A DNA stretch of 64,000 nucleotides from Candidatus Binatia bacterium. GTDB taxonomy: Bacteria > Desulfobacterota > Binatia > HRBIN30. Each line of letters begins with the position of its first letter. The first letter of the stretch is position 1. The notes under the pieces were generated by a model. It made no database searches. It worked only from the letters and a program-made list of their open reading frames with translations, and had not been told where the DNA came from. Made by a program: the position numbers and the translations under genes. The stretch covers positions 857,844-921,843 of the forward strand of contig BPIR01000002.1 in NCBI GenBank assembly GCA_026004215.1. The letters run 5' to 3'. Positions 53,342-64,000 of the stretch are shown piece by piece.

Positions 53342-54064
53342 TCAACTATGCGCGTGACCGTGTTCCTCGTGGTGTTCGTGTTCCGCGATGGCCAGCGACA
53401 AGTACACCACGCTCAAGATCGTGAACACAAATGCCTGAACCAAAGAAACGAAGGCACCCAGCACATAAAAAGCAACAGGAATCACGAGCTTCGTCAAATC
53501 CGTGAAAATCTCGAGCACGAGATGATCCCCCGTCATGTTGCCGAAAAGACGCAAGCCCAACGAGACCGGCCGAATCAGGTTATCCGCGATTTCCAGCGGC
53601 AACATGAGCGGCGCCAGCCAGATGATTGGTCCCAAGTGATGCTTGAGGTAAGCCATCCCATTTTGCTTGAGACCGAACGTCACGTAAAACGCTAACGACG
53701 TGACCCCGAGCGCGAACGTGACGTTGAAGTTACTCGTCGGGGGCGAAAATCCCGGGAAGAGGCCGAGCAAATTGGCGGTCAGAATGAAAATGAAAAACGT
53801 CGCGTACACGTGTAGGTACTTTCTTCCGCCAGGCCCGAGGACGCCCTCGATAAACCCAACGAACCACTCCACGAACACTTCCATGGCGTTCCGCCACGTC
53901 AATGTGGCATCCGGAATGACGGGATCCGGAACTCGCTGCAACTGTTTGCGCGCAACCCACGCCCACAACACGAGCAACAGCATCGTCAGTGTGGCATGGA
54001 CCGTGTGCACTGGCAGATCGCGAACCCCAGGGATCAAACTCACCCACAGAAACGAGTGTTCCAT
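53342..54064 (-). CDS. atpB: ATP synthase F0 subunit a
   Basis: A 240-residue membrane subunit with five to six helices forming the ion half-channels. The essential Arg lies in NLIRPVSLGLRLFGNMTGDH (about residue 168). FVEWFVGFIEGVLG and FTILSVVYLSLAIAEHEHHEEH (His-rich tail) are seen. The ATG at 54064 has GAGAGG upstream; an ATG seven codons earlier is possible, and a longer frame to 54316 overlaps atpI. It follows atpI by five bases. Confidence 0.93.
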   Translation of the reverse strand: MEHSFLWVSLIPGVRDLPVHTVHATLTMLLLVLWAWVARKQLQRVPDPVIPDATLTWRNAMEVFVEWFVGFIEGVLGPGGRKYLHVYATFFIFILTANLLGLFPGFSPPTSNFNVTFALGVTSLAFYVTFGLKQNGMAYLKHHLGPIIWLAPLMLPLEIADNLIRPVSLGLRLFGNMTGDHLVLEIFTDLTKLVIPVAFYVLGAFVSLVQAFVFTILSVVYLSLAIAEHEHHEEHGHAHS

Positions 54065-54069
54065 GTCTT

Positions 54070-54456
54070 TCAGGCCTCTCTCCATGTCAACCGGCCGCTG
54101 GCGCTCACGACTGCAGCCATGATCGAAGCAACGGTGAACACGCTGACCCCAGCGGCAAAGCTCAGAGGCTCTAGGGGCGCCCGGTAGAAAAAGGCCGCTC
54201 CTACACCCAGAAACAGCACAAACTTCGCGATCAACGCTGCAGTCCCCAACCAACGGGCGCGCGCTCCGATGGCCCCGCGCTGGATTTTGACCAAAACGCG
54301 AACCAGCATCGCCCACACGCCCAAGTTTGCCAGCGCCCAGCCGGATCCGACGAGGATGCTCACCGGGTCACCCATCCGGAACCAAGCCGCCAGTACGGTG
54401 CCGGCCACCGAAATGGCCACGTGCCACTCAACTATGCTCCGCAGGGTGACGTTCAT
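54070..54456 (-). CDS. atpI: ATP synthase protein I-like subunit
   Basis: A 128-residue protein with four helices of the ATP synthase I (UncI) group: VEWHVAISVAGTVLAAWFRMG, GSGWALANLGVWAMLVRVLV, RWLGTAALIAKFVLFLGVGAAFF and AAGVSVFTVASIMAAV. It helps assemble the c-ring in some species. The start overlaps the upstream small subunit gene by 29 bp and the stop precedes atpB by five. Confidence 0.8.
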   Translation of the reverse strand: MNVTLRSIVEWHVAISVAGTVLAAWFRMGDPVSILVGSGWALANLGVWAMLVRVLVKIQRGAIGARARWLGTAALIAKFVLFLGVGAAFFYRAPLEPLSFAAGVSVFTVASIMAAVVSASGRLTWREA

Positions 54457-54682
54457 CTTGCTCGCTACGCCTTCGTTCCAATCGCTTGAGTGCCCACATT
54501 AACCGGCTCAAGCCCCCGGCCAGCCCGGCCAGAGTAAACAACAGGGTGAACCAAGGGGCCGAGCCGAGATAGCGATCGAGGTAGTATCCCGCAATTACCC
54601 CGGCCACGACACTGGCAGCGAGCTCCGTTCCGCCCGCCAGCAAAGGTGCGAGTCGAGCCCAGGTTCGCGAGTCGAAGGCCAT
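54428..54682 (-). CDS. atpZ: AtpZ/AtpI-like small ATP synthase-associated membrane protein
   Basis: An 84-residue protein with two helices: LAPLLAGGTELAASVVAGVIAGYYLDRYLG and FTLLFTLAGLAGGLSRLMWAL, then a charged tail. The GGTELAASVVAGVIAGYYLDRYLG pattern is typical of AtpZ proteins, which accompany F0 genes and may form Mg2+/Ca2+ channels with AtpI. The ATG overlaps the hemL stop (TAATG). The longer frame upstream to 54829 belongs to hemL in another register. Confidence 0.82.
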   Translation of the reverse strand: MAFDSRTWARLAPLLAGGTELAASVVAGVIAGYYLDRYLGSAPWFTLLFTLAGLAGGLSRLMWALKRLERRRSEQDERHPAEHS

Positions 54683-55974
54683 TAGCTCTTCGCTAGCCGG
54701 TGCAGAACTTTCGCCGCCGCAGCCACTGTCACGTCGATCTCTGCTTCGGTGTGCGCCAGCGAAATGAAGGCCGCCTCGAACGGTGAAGGGGGCAAGTAAA
54801 CACCCTCTTCGAGCATGCCGTGGAACCACGCGGCGAACATGGCTCGGTCCACACCCCGAGCCTCTTCGGCGTTACCCACTTCGCTTACGCCAAGAAACAA
54901 TGTCCACATGGAACCGACGCGGTTGATACAACCACGAACGCCGGCACGGACTAAAGCGTCGGCCAATCCTTGCTCTAACCGTTTTCCGAGTTCCTCCAGC
55001 CGGTCGTAGGTACCCGGCCGCTCCAGCACTTCGAGAGTTTGCAACCCGGCGGCCACCGCCAAAGGATTTCCCGACAAGGTGCCGGCCTGATACACAGGTC
55101 CCACTGGCGCCAGCAGTTCCATGATCTCGCGCCGCCCACCAAATGCCGCAAGCGGCAAGCCCCCACCCACAACCTTGCCGAACGAGCTCAAATCGGGGGA
55201 CACCCCAAAGCGCACCTGCGCCCCTCCCCACGCCACGCGGAAGCCTGTCATTACTTCGTCGAAAATCAGCAACGCCCCTTGCCTCTGGCAACACTCGCGG
55301 AGCTCTTCCAAGAAGCCTTCACGCGGGGGAATCACTCCCATGTTACCCACTACCGGCTCTACGATCACCGCGGCAATTTCGCCGGGAAAACGCCGGAAAA
55401 GCTCTTCCACCGAGCCCATGTCGTTAAACTGCGCCACTAACGTACTTTCCGCCACCGGGCGCGGAACACCCGCGCTGTCCGGTATGCTGAACGTGGCCGC
55501 TCCCGAGCCGGCACTCACCAAAAGTGCATCCACATGCCCGTGGTAACACCCATCGAACTTGACGACGCGGGCACGCCCAGTAAAGGCTCGCGCCAGCCGC
55601 AGAAGGGCCATCGTTGCCTCGGTACCGGAACTGGTGAGCCGGAGCATTTCCACCGCCGGCACCGCGCCGCAAACCTTCTCAGCCAACTCCACTTCGCGTA
55701 CGGTCGGCGCGCCAAAGGTCGTACCGTCCCGCATCGTCTCGCTGAGCACCCGCAACACCTCCGGTGCCGCATGCCCAAGGATCAACGGGCCCCACGAGCC
55801 GACATAGTCAATGTAGGCCCGCCCATCGATATCCCAAACAAAACACCCCTTCCCTCGTTGGATAAAAAGCGGCTCTCCACCCACTGCCTTCCACGCCCTC
55901 ACGGGACTGTTCACCCCGCCGGGAATCGTTCGCTGGGCACGCGAGAACATTTGAGCAGAGAGGGTCCGCGCCAT
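54682..55974 (-). CDS. hemL: glutamate-1-semialdehyde 2,1-aminomutase
   Basis: A 430-residue PLP enzyme forming 5-aminolevulinate in the C5 heme pathway. Seen: MFSRAQRTIPGGVNSPVRAWK, LRLTSSGTEATMALLRLARA, LLIFDEVMTGFRVAWGG and the PLP-Lys in SFGKVVGGGLPLAAFGG. TLSGNPLAVAAGLQTLEVL follows. The start at MARTLSAQMFSRA fits; a longer frame runs to 56037. It is the first gene of the hemL-atpZ-atpI-atpB-atpE series and is divergent from dnaA, with about 215 bp between starts. Confidence 0.94.
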   Translation of the reverse strand: MARTLSAQMFSRAQRTIPGGVNSPVRAWKAVGGEPLFIQRGKGCFVWDIDGRAYIDYVGSWGPLILGHAAPEVLRVLSETMRDGTTFGAPTVREVELAEKVCGAVPAVEMLRLTSSGTEATMALLRLARAFTGRARVVKFDGCYHGHVDALLVSAGSGAATFSIPDSAGVPRPVAESTLVAQFNDMGSVEELFRRFPGEIAAVIVEPVVGNMGVIPPREGFLEELRECCQRQGALLIFDEVMTGFRVAWGGAQVRFGVSPDLSSFGKVVGGGLPLAAFGGRREIMELLAPVGPVYQAGTLSGNPLAVAAGLQTLEVLERPGTYDRLEELGKRLEQGLADALVRAGVRGCINRVGSMWTLFLGVSEVGNAEEARGVDRAMFAAWFHGMLEEGVYLPPSPFEAAFISLAHTEAEIDVTVAAAAKVLHRLAKS

Positions 55975-56096
55975 GTTGCTGTGGCTAGCCTCTGCGCACA
56001 CCGCACTCAATAAGCCGCGGCCCGAGCCAATGAACAAACCCCTTCCGGAACGTACTCTTTACAAAGGCCTGTGACTGTGACAAAAGCATCCCGACT

Positions 56097-56105
56097 TGTG
56101 GATAA
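56097..56105 (-). promoter_or_regulatory. DnaA box, perfect match
   Basis: TGTGGATAA, the complement of consensus TTATCCACA with no mismatch, lies between hemL and dnaA, 84 bp upstream of the dnaA ATG. A second similar site follows. It may contribute to origin function or dnaA autoregulation. Confidence 0.7.
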
Positions 56106-56175
56106 GCTGTGGAACGTCGCTGGCAGGCCCGCTGCCTGCGGTACGTGGGTGAGCCCTTTTGGGCGTTTCCCCAAG

Positions 56176-56184
56176 TGTGGACAA
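56176..56184 (-). promoter_or_regulatory. DnaA box, one mismatch
   Basis: TGTGGACAA (complement TTGTCCACA, a common functional variant) ends four bases before the dnaA ATG. Its position over the ribosome-binding zone suits autoregulation by DnaA. Confidence 0.6.
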
Positions 56185-56188
56185 TTGT

Positions 56189-57547
56189 ATGCGGGAGCAG
56201 GTAAAGGCAGTCCTCGAGGAGTTACGTGGGGACGTCGCGAGCGTGGAGGAGCAGGCGGCGATCGTCGGTCTTCGATATCTCGGCCACGCTAACGACCGTT
56301 GTATTTTGGAGGCGCAGCCTTTGCTTGCGCGGGTTGCGCGCGAGCGGCTCGTTCCTGCGATCGAGCGAAGGCTCTCCGATTTGCTCGGCAGGCCCGTTCG
56401 GGTTCAGATTCGCTCGCTGCGATCGCCCCAAAGGGAACTCTTTCCTTTGCTGGATGCCGGCGAGAAGCACACTAATGCGGACTCTACCGAATATGCCGGA
56501 ACGCGCGCGGCAACGTTTGAAGATTTTGTCGTGGGACCCAGCAATCAGTTTGCGCACGCGGCTGCCCTTGCCGTCGCTCGTAACCCGGGGCGCCAGTACA
56601 ATCCTCTCTTCATTTACGGATCCAATGGCCTCGGAAAGACCCATCTCCTCAAAGCCATTGCGCACGCATTCCATGAGTGGCACCCGCAGCTTTCGGTCCA
56701 CCTCACCACTGCGGACTCCTTCATGGCCGAAGTGGTGCACGCGATCCGCACCGACCGCCTGCCCCAGTTCAAGGCGCGCTACGAACGAGCGGATGCCCTG
56801 TTGGTTGACGACGTTCCGCTGCTCGCTGGCCGCGAGCGTACCCAACAAGAGTTCTTTCACGTCTTCAACACGCTGTACGAGCTTGGCAGGCAAATCGTCC
56901 TGACCAGCGACAAACCCCCCAAAGATCTTGAAGGCATCGAGCCAAGACTGCGCGACCGTTTCGAATGGGGCCTGGTCGTGGACATTCAGCCCCCGGACCT
57001 CGAAACCCGCATCGCGATTGTTCAGACCAAGGCACAGTTAGAGGATCTGCGGCTCCCTTACGATGTCGCTTTGGTCTTGGCCGAGCACGCCGGGGCAAGC
57101 ATCCGTGAGCTCGAGGGCGCGTTGACCCGCTTACTTGCTCTTGCCTCCCTGAGCGGCGAGGAAATCAGTGTCGCCCTCGCCCACAAGGTCGTTGCCGCCC
57201 AAAACAATGCCCCGGAGGAACTGAGCCCGCGGCGAATTCAAGAAACCGTCGCTCAGTTTTTCGGGATGCGAACAAGCGACCTGCAGTCGCCCCGGCGCAC
57301 CCGAAACATCGCCAATGCCCGGCACATTGCCATGTATCTTTGCCGCACCGAGCTTGGTGCTTCGTTCCCGTACATTGGCCAAAGTTTCGGCGGGCGCGAT
57401 CACACAACCGTCATGCACGCAGTGGATACCATCGCGCGGCGCATTGCAGCCGATCCGCAGCTTCGCGGCGTTATCGAAACTCTGCGTGCCAAGCTACGTA
57501 GTGGTGGAGACCCCTCGACACTGAAGTGGAAAAAATCCTTTCGCTAG
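56189..57547 (+). CDS. dnaA: chromosomal replication initiator protein DnaA
   Basis: A 452-residue AAA+ initiator. Domain I is short (about residues 1-80), followed by a brief linker. Domain III has Walker A NPLFIYGSNGLGKTHLL (about 137-153), Walker B ALLVDDVPLLAGRE (the usual IQFL is VPLL), and the arginine-finger region LEGIEPRLRDRFEWGL. Domain IV ends with the box-recognition signature SFGGRDHTTVMHA. The ATG was preferred over a TTG ten codons upstream because DnaA box 56176 lies between them. It is the first gene of the replication cluster. Confidence 0.96.
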   Translation: MREQVKAVLEELRGDVASVEEQAAIVGLRYLGHANDRCILEAQPLLARVARERLVPAIERRLSDLLGRPVRVQIRSLRSPQRELFPLLDAGEKHTNADSTEYAGTRAATFEDFVVGPSNQFAHAAALAVARNPGRQYNPLFIYGSNGLGKTHLLKAIAHAFHEWHPQLSVHLTTADSFMAEVVHAIRTDRLPQFKARYERADALLVDDVPLLAGRERTQQEFFHVFNTLYELGRQIVLTSDKPPKDLEGIEPRLRDRFEWGLVVDIQPPDLETRIAIVQTKAQLEDLRLPYDVALVLAEHAGASIRELEGALTRLLALASLSGEEISVALAHKVVAAQNNAPEELSPRRIQETVAQFFGMRTSDLQSPRRTRNIANARHIAMYLCRTELGASFPYIGQSFGGRDHTTVMHAVDTIARRIAADPQLRGVIETLRAKLRSGGDPSTLKWKKSFR

Positions 57548-57696
57548 CGGGCAAACAACGAGAGTACCCTGTGCTTTTCACACCTTTCCACACGTTTCCT
57601 GGCGTTTTTTCCTACAACCGCAGCCCTTTCCACAAATCCACAGGGCACTCTACTACGACTAGGTTATTAACTTCCTCATGATAGAAGGAGGCGGGT
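57548..57696. promoter_or_regulatory. dnaA-dnaN intergenic region, candidate oriC core
   Basis: DnaA-box-like 9-mers cluster here: CTTTCCACA at 57584-57592 and 57626-57634 and AAATCCACA at 57634-57642, each two mismatches from TTATCCACA. An AT-richer stretch (about 57661-57686, including TTATTAA) follows, a possible unwinding element. The dnaN ribosome-binding site AAGGAGG is at 57685-57691. Origins of many bacteria lie here or just upstream of dnaA. Confidence 0.5.
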
Positions 57697-58830
57697 ATGG
57701 AATGTCGAATCACGAAAGACGAGCTGCTCGAAGCACTGTATCTCGCGCAGGGTATTGCCGACCGCCGCGTGACTCTCCCAGTTTTGGCTCACGTTCTCAT
57801 CCACGTCGGGCCCCGTGAAGTAGAAGTTTTGGCCACAGATCAAGAGATTGGGCTTCGTCGAAAGTGTACCATTTCCTCGGGAAAGCGTGGCTCTGCCACA
57901 GCCAATGCTCGTGTGTTCTATGACATCGTGCGATCGCTGGGAGAGGGAGACATCGAGCTCAGTGTCAACGAGCGAAACCAGCTCGACATCCGGCAGGGAA
58001 AAGCTCAGTTCCGCATTTTAGGCGTAGATCCGGAGGAGTTCCCGGCGATGCCGGCGTCAGCGGGAGCTGCTTCGAAGGGCGCTCTAGCAATCGACGCGGA
58101 AGTACTGCGGCGGATGCTCGAGCTCACCTTGTTTGCGGCGTCGAGCGACGAGGCTCGGCCCGCTCTTTGCGGGGTTTACCTGGAACGGCGCGACGGCGCA
58201 CTGCACTTAGTGGCATCGGACGGTCACCGTCTGAGCTTGGTCAAACGCGCTTTGAAGGGTGTGCGTCCGGAAGGCGGGGTCATTCTGTCGCGCAAGGCTG
58301 TAAATGAAATGATGAAAGTGTTGGATGCTGCAAGCGGCGAGGTCCAGCTCGCGTTTGGCACAGGCGTCGTGTTTCTCACCGCGGGGGACGTCGAGCTGGC
58401 CATGCGCACGGTGCAAGCGGACTTCCCGAGCTACGACGCGGTGATCCGAGAGGAATCTCCGCTGGTGGCCAGGATTTCGAACGGCCAATGGAACCAGTCG
58501 CTTCGCAGGGTGGCACTGGTGGCAGAAGAGCAGAATCACGGTGTACGGTTCTCGTTCTCGCCGGGGAAGTTGGAGCTATCTGCCAAAAATCCGGGGTTGG
58601 GCGAGGCCCGAGAGGATCTCGATGTGGACTATTCGGGCGATGCCTTCAGCATCGGGTTCAACGCCAAGTACATCCTCGAAGTGCTGAATTTACTGGCCCC
58701 GGATCATGTGGTTGAAGTGGGAATGTTGGATGACGAGTCGCCCACCTTGCTCCGTTCTCCGGAGGAGCCTGACTTCCTTTACGTGGTGATGCCCATGCGC
58801 CTGCCGGGCGAATACCGCGGGAACGTCTGA
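57697..58830 (+). CDS. dnaN: DNA polymerase III beta subunit (sliding clamp)
   Basis: A 377-residue clamp made of three similar domains. Seen: MECRITKDELLEALYLAQGI, TLPVLAHVLIHVG, then LRRMLELTLFAASSDEARPALCGVYLE, LVASDGHRLSLVKRAL and the C-terminal YVVMPMRLPG with the peptide-binding pocket residues. A strong AAGGAGG site precedes the ATG. It is separated by 149 bp from dnaA and by 109 bp from gyrB; recF is not between. Confidence 0.96.
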   Translation: MECRITKDELLEALYLAQGIADRRVTLPVLAHVLIHVGPREVEVLATDQEIGLRRKCTISSGKRGSATANARVFYDIVRSLGEGDIELSVNERNQLDIRQGKAQFRILGVDPEEFPAMPASAGAASKGALAIDAEVLRRMLELTLFAASSDEARPALCGVYLERRDGALHLVASDGHRLSLVKRALKGVRPEGGVILSRKAVNEMMKVLDAASGEVQLAFGTGVVFLTAGDVELAMRTVQADFPSYDAVIREESPLVARISNGQWNQSLRRVALVAEEQNHGVRFSFSPGKLELSAKNPGLGEAREDLDVDYSGDAFSIGFNAKYILEVLNLLAPDHVVEVGMLDDESPTLLRSPEEPDFLYVVMPMRLPGEYRGNV

Positions 58831-58930
58831 AATCGTGTTTGAAACCCCCCGGAATTTTCCGCATAAGGTATTGAATTTCTGTTACTTTTTTTATGTCCCG
58901 CGGATTGGATCCGGGGGCTCGCTTTGCTAA

Positions 58931-61417
<2,487 letters not shown>

Positions 61418-61447
61418 GACGGCGCGCCGCCACCTGCGAGATTCGAG

Positions 61448-63976
61448 ATGGAAGAAACCCTTCGAGGCCACCGTATCCCCGTGAACATCGAAGACGAGAT
61501 GCGCCAGTCGTTTATGGACTATGCGCTCTCCGTCATCATTAGCCGTGCTGTGCCGGACGCGCGTGACGGCCTGAAGCCCGTGCAGCGGCGCATTTTGTAC
61601 GCCATGTACGACTTGGGCAACGAGTGGAACAAGCCATATAAGAAATCCGCTCGCGTCGTGGGCGACGTGATCGGTAAGTACCACCCCCATGGGGATGCCC
61701 CTGTGTACGAAGCGGTGGCACGCATGGCTCAAGATTTTTCCATGCGCTACCCGCTGATCGACGGGCAGGGAAACTTCGGCTCGATCGACGGGGATCCCCC
61801 AGCGGCCATGCGATACACGGAAATTCGTATGGCCAGGATTGCCAGCGAACTGCTGGCCGACATTGACAAAGAAACGGTGGACTTCGTCCCCAACTACGAC
61901 GAGACCTTGCAAGAACCGGTCGTGCTGCCGTCGCGCATCCCAAACCTGCTCATCAACGGCGCGGCGGGCATTGCCGTGGGGATGGCCACGAGTATCCCAC
62001 CACACAATTTGAACGAAGTCGTCGAGGCCTTAATTGCCCTCGTGGAGCACCCCGACCTCACGGTTGAAGATCTAATGGAATATGTCGCGGGCCCGGACTT
62101 TCCAACCGGCGCGTTGATCCTGGGGCGCCAGGGAATCCAGGAGGCGTACCGTACCGGACGGGGCAGCATACCCGTGCGGGGGCGAGCCACGATCGAAACG
62201 GAAGGCAAAAACGGCCGCCAAAGCATCGTGATCACGGAAATCCCTTACCAGGTCAACAAGGCCCGCTTGATCGAGCGTATCGCGGAACTCGTGAACGAAA
62301 AGCGCATCACGGGAATTGCCGACCTCCGCGACGAGTCGGACCGCGAGGGTTTGCGCATTGTGGTGGACTTGAAACGCGACGCCGTGCCCGAAGTGGTGCT
62401 GAATCAGCTTTATAAGCTGTCGGACTTACAAACCACGTTCAACGTGGCCATGCTGGCGATTGTGGACCGGCGGCCGCGACTGCTCAATTTGCGCGAGGCA
62501 CTGCAGGTTTTTCTCGATCATCGCCGGCACGTAATCGTGCGCCGCACGAGCTACGAGTTGCGACAAGCCGAGGAGCGACTCCATATCCTCGATGGGCTCA
62601 AGGCAGCACTGGACCACTTGGACGAGGTGATCCAGCTCATTCGCGCGGCTCGGGATCCGGCGGAGGCACGCGCCGCACTCATGGGCCGCCTGGCCTTGAG
62701 CGAGCGCCAGGCGCAGGCCATCTTGGACATGCGGCTGCAGCGCCTGACCAGCTTGGAGCGGGAAAAGCTGCTCCAGGAGCGCGAGGAAGTGATCGCGCGG
62801 ATTGCACGCTACCGGCAAATTCTGGCAGACGATCGCGAGGTCTCGGCCCTGATCGTCGAGGAATTGCGCGAAATCCAAAAACAGTACGGTGACGCTCGTC
62901 GCACGGAAATCGTCGAAGATGTGGGGGAACTCTCGCGCGAGGACCTCGTGCCCGACGAGGAGGTCGTGGTCACGATTTCCCATGCAGGCTATGTGAAACG
63001 AAGCCCATTGAGCGAGTACCGTTCGCAACGACGGGGAGGGCGGGGACTGATTGGGGCGACCACGCGGGAGGAAGACTTCGTGGAACACCTCTTCGTGGCC
63101 TCGACGCATGCCTACCTGCTAGTGTTCACGACATCCGGGAAGGTGTTTTGGCTCAAAGTGTACGAAATCCCCCAAGCGGCGCGGGCCGCGCGCGGCAAAG
63201 CCATCGTGAATTTGCTGGAGCTGAACGGTGAGGAAAAAATTTCGGCCGTTCTGCCGGTCCGGAACTTCGAAGAAGACTGCTACGTCTTTTTTGCGACGCG
63301 CAAAGGCACGGTGAAGAAGACGCCGCTCCAGGCGTTCGCAAACCCCCGCCGAGCGGGAATCGCGGCGATTTCCTTGGCAGAGGGAGACGAAGTCATCGGG
63401 GTGCGACTGACGGATGGCCGCCAGGAAATCATCCTGTCCACCGCAGAAGGACAATCGATCCGCTTCCGCGAAGAGGAAGTCCGGCCCATGGGCCGCACGG
63501 CTGCAGGGGTGCGCGGCATCGCGTTGGATGGCGGCGACAGCGTGGTCGGGGTGGACGTGGTGGACCCAGAGGCGACGTTGCTCGCCGTCTCCGAGAAGGG
63601 CTTCGGCAAGCGAACGCCCATGGATGAATACCGCGTGCAGTCGCGCGGCGGGAAGGGCATCATTACCATGCGCGTGACCGAGCGCACGGGAAAAGTTGTC
63701 GGGGTGCGCATGGTGCGGGACGAAGACGAGGCGATGTTAGTGACGGACTCGGGCCGAGTGATCCGCTTTCCGGTTCGAGACGTTTCCGTCATCGGCCGCA
63801 ACACCCAAGGAGTGCGACTGATCGAGCTCGACGGTGAGGAGCGAGTGGTCGCATTGGCTCGCCTTGCGGAACGCGATAGCGAGAACCACGGCGAACCAAC
63901 TGGCGGATCTGGGAACGGCGCGCCCCCCTCGCCGCCAGAAGCCAGTGCTGGCTCGGGGAGCGATACTCTCCACTGA
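61448..63976 (+). CDS. gyrA: DNA gyrase subunit A
   Basis: An 842-residue subunit that breaks and rejoins DNA. Catalytic Tyr123 lies in [12 protein letters not shown]. The N-terminal domain has [22 protein letters not shown]. The quinolone-region equivalent of E. coli Ser83-Asp87 reads GDAPVYEAV, Ala84 and Glu88 here. The C-terminal beta-pinwheel begins with the GyrA box [11 protein letters not shown], which identifies it as gyrase rather than topoisomerase IV. The tail is short and Gly/Pro/Ser-rich. It follows gyrB by 30 bp, so co-transcription is likely. The window ends 24 bp past its stop. Confidence 0.96.
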   Translation: MEETLRGHRIPVNIEDEMRQSFMDYALSVIISRAVPDARDGLKPVQRRILYAMYDLGNEWNKPYKKSARVVGDVIGKYHPHGDAPVYEAVARMAQDFSMRYPLIDGQGNFGSIDGDPPAAMRYTEIRMARIASELLADIDKETVDFVPNYDETLQEPVVLPSRIPNLLINGAAGIAVGMATSIPPHNLNEVVEALIALVEHPDLTVEDLMEYVAGPDFPTGALILGRQGIQEAYRTGRGSIPVRGRATIETEGKNGRQSIVITEIPYQVNKARLIERIAELVNEKRITGIADLRDESDREGLRIVVDLKRDAVPEVVLNQLYKLSDLQTTFNVAMLAIVDRRPRLLNLREALQVFLDHRRHVIVRRTSYELRQAEERLHILDGLKAALDHLDEVIQLIRAARDPAEARAALMGRLALSERQAQAILDMRLQRLTSLEREKLLQEREEVIARIARYRQILADDREVSALIVEELREIQKQYGDARRTEIVEDVGELSREDLVPDEEVVVTISHAGYVKRSPLSEYRSQRRGGRGLIGATTREEDFVEHLFVASTHAYLLVFTTSGKVFWLKVYEIPQAARAARGKAIVNLLELNGEEKISAVLPVRNFEEDCYVFFATRKGTVKKTPLQAFANPRRAGIAAISLAEGDEVIGVRLTDGRQEIILSTAEGQSIRFREEEVRPMGRTAAGVRGIALDGGDSVVGVDVVDPEATLLAVSEKGFGKRTPMDEYRVQSRGGKGIITMRVTERTGKVVGVRMVRDEDEAMLVTDSGRVIRFPVRDVSVIGRNTQGVRLIELDGEERVVALARLAERDSENHGEPTGGSGNGAPPSPPEASAGSGSDTLH

Positions 63977-64000
63977 ACGTCGGGCCGGCGCCGGTTGGCT

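Noticed and set aside
53342..54316. atpB frame extended upstream to 54316
   Set aside because: The extension overlaps atpI in another register and lacks subunit-a similarity; the ATG at 54064 fits the family length.

Overview
This 64 kb window is a high-GC Gram-negative bacterial chromosome segment. Outer-membrane lipoproteins, a periplasmic lytic transglycosylase, a type IV pilus motor and ComEC show the diderm cell plan. A secreted protease ending in CxGDCNGD-type dockerin-like repeats, a wax ester synthase/DGAT, ACAD10-like enzymes and an FrhB-family flavoprotein would fit a Binatota-like (former Deltaproteobacteria) lineage, but that assignment is inference from gene content only. The right end carries the replication-initiation cluster dnaA-dnaN-gyrB-gyrA with DnaA boxes, so the window probably abuts the chromosomal origin. 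recF is missing from its usual place between dnaN and gyrB.

Layout. 1-15.5 kb: housekeeping and envelope genes (VTT membrane protein, DsrE-like protein, RmuC, trypsin-like protease, lytic transglycosylase, ACT and HAD proteins, RNase HII, VanZ-like protein), then a tight minus-strand operon comEC - FrhB-family flavoprotein - PAS/HisKA/receiver protein. 15.5-21.2 kb: a gene-poor accessory region. Its core (about 16.8-20.4 kb) looks like an integron gene-cassette array. It has small minus-strand genes, mostly lipoproteins, separated by hairpin-forming attC-like sites, one with fully consensus core sites and one exactly 59 bp long. No integrase is visible, so this is a CALIN-type cluster. 21.2-26.8 kb: aldehyde dehydrogenase, cytochrome c, a Cho/UvrC-like GIY-YIG nuclease, WS/DGAT, and initiator tRNA-Met. 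27-33.8 kb: a complete seven-gene mrpABCDEFG Na+/H+ antiporter operon that runs without a gap into a Ca2+/Na+ exchanger gene. 33.8-43 kb: acyl-CoA dehydrogenase, biotin synthase, saccharopine-dehydrogenase-like oxidoreductase, histidine phosphatase, MAPEG protein, cobalamin-binding-type protein, miaB and a histidine kinase.

43-52 kb is a long minus-strand run, cinA-thpR-recA-pilT/U-recX-alaS-phoH-ybeY, with many overlapping starts and stops. It is the widespread cinA-recA-recX-alaS group with a pilus retraction ATPase inserted. 52-56 kb holds pgpA and a partial ATP synthase locus (atpZ-atpI-atpB-atpE, no F1 or b subunit) behind hemL. 56-64 kb is the origin cluster.

Functional themes: DNA processing and uptake (comEC, recA, recX, rmuC, cinA, pilus ATPase, GIY-YIG nuclease, RNase HII), sodium/proton/calcium homeostasis (mrp plus exchanger, F0 genes), lipid metabolism (WS/DGAT, ACAD, aldehyde dehydrogenase, PgpA), and an accessory cassette array. 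Sequence was read by eye with no searches, so family calls rest on motifs and lengths, and start sites are best estimates.
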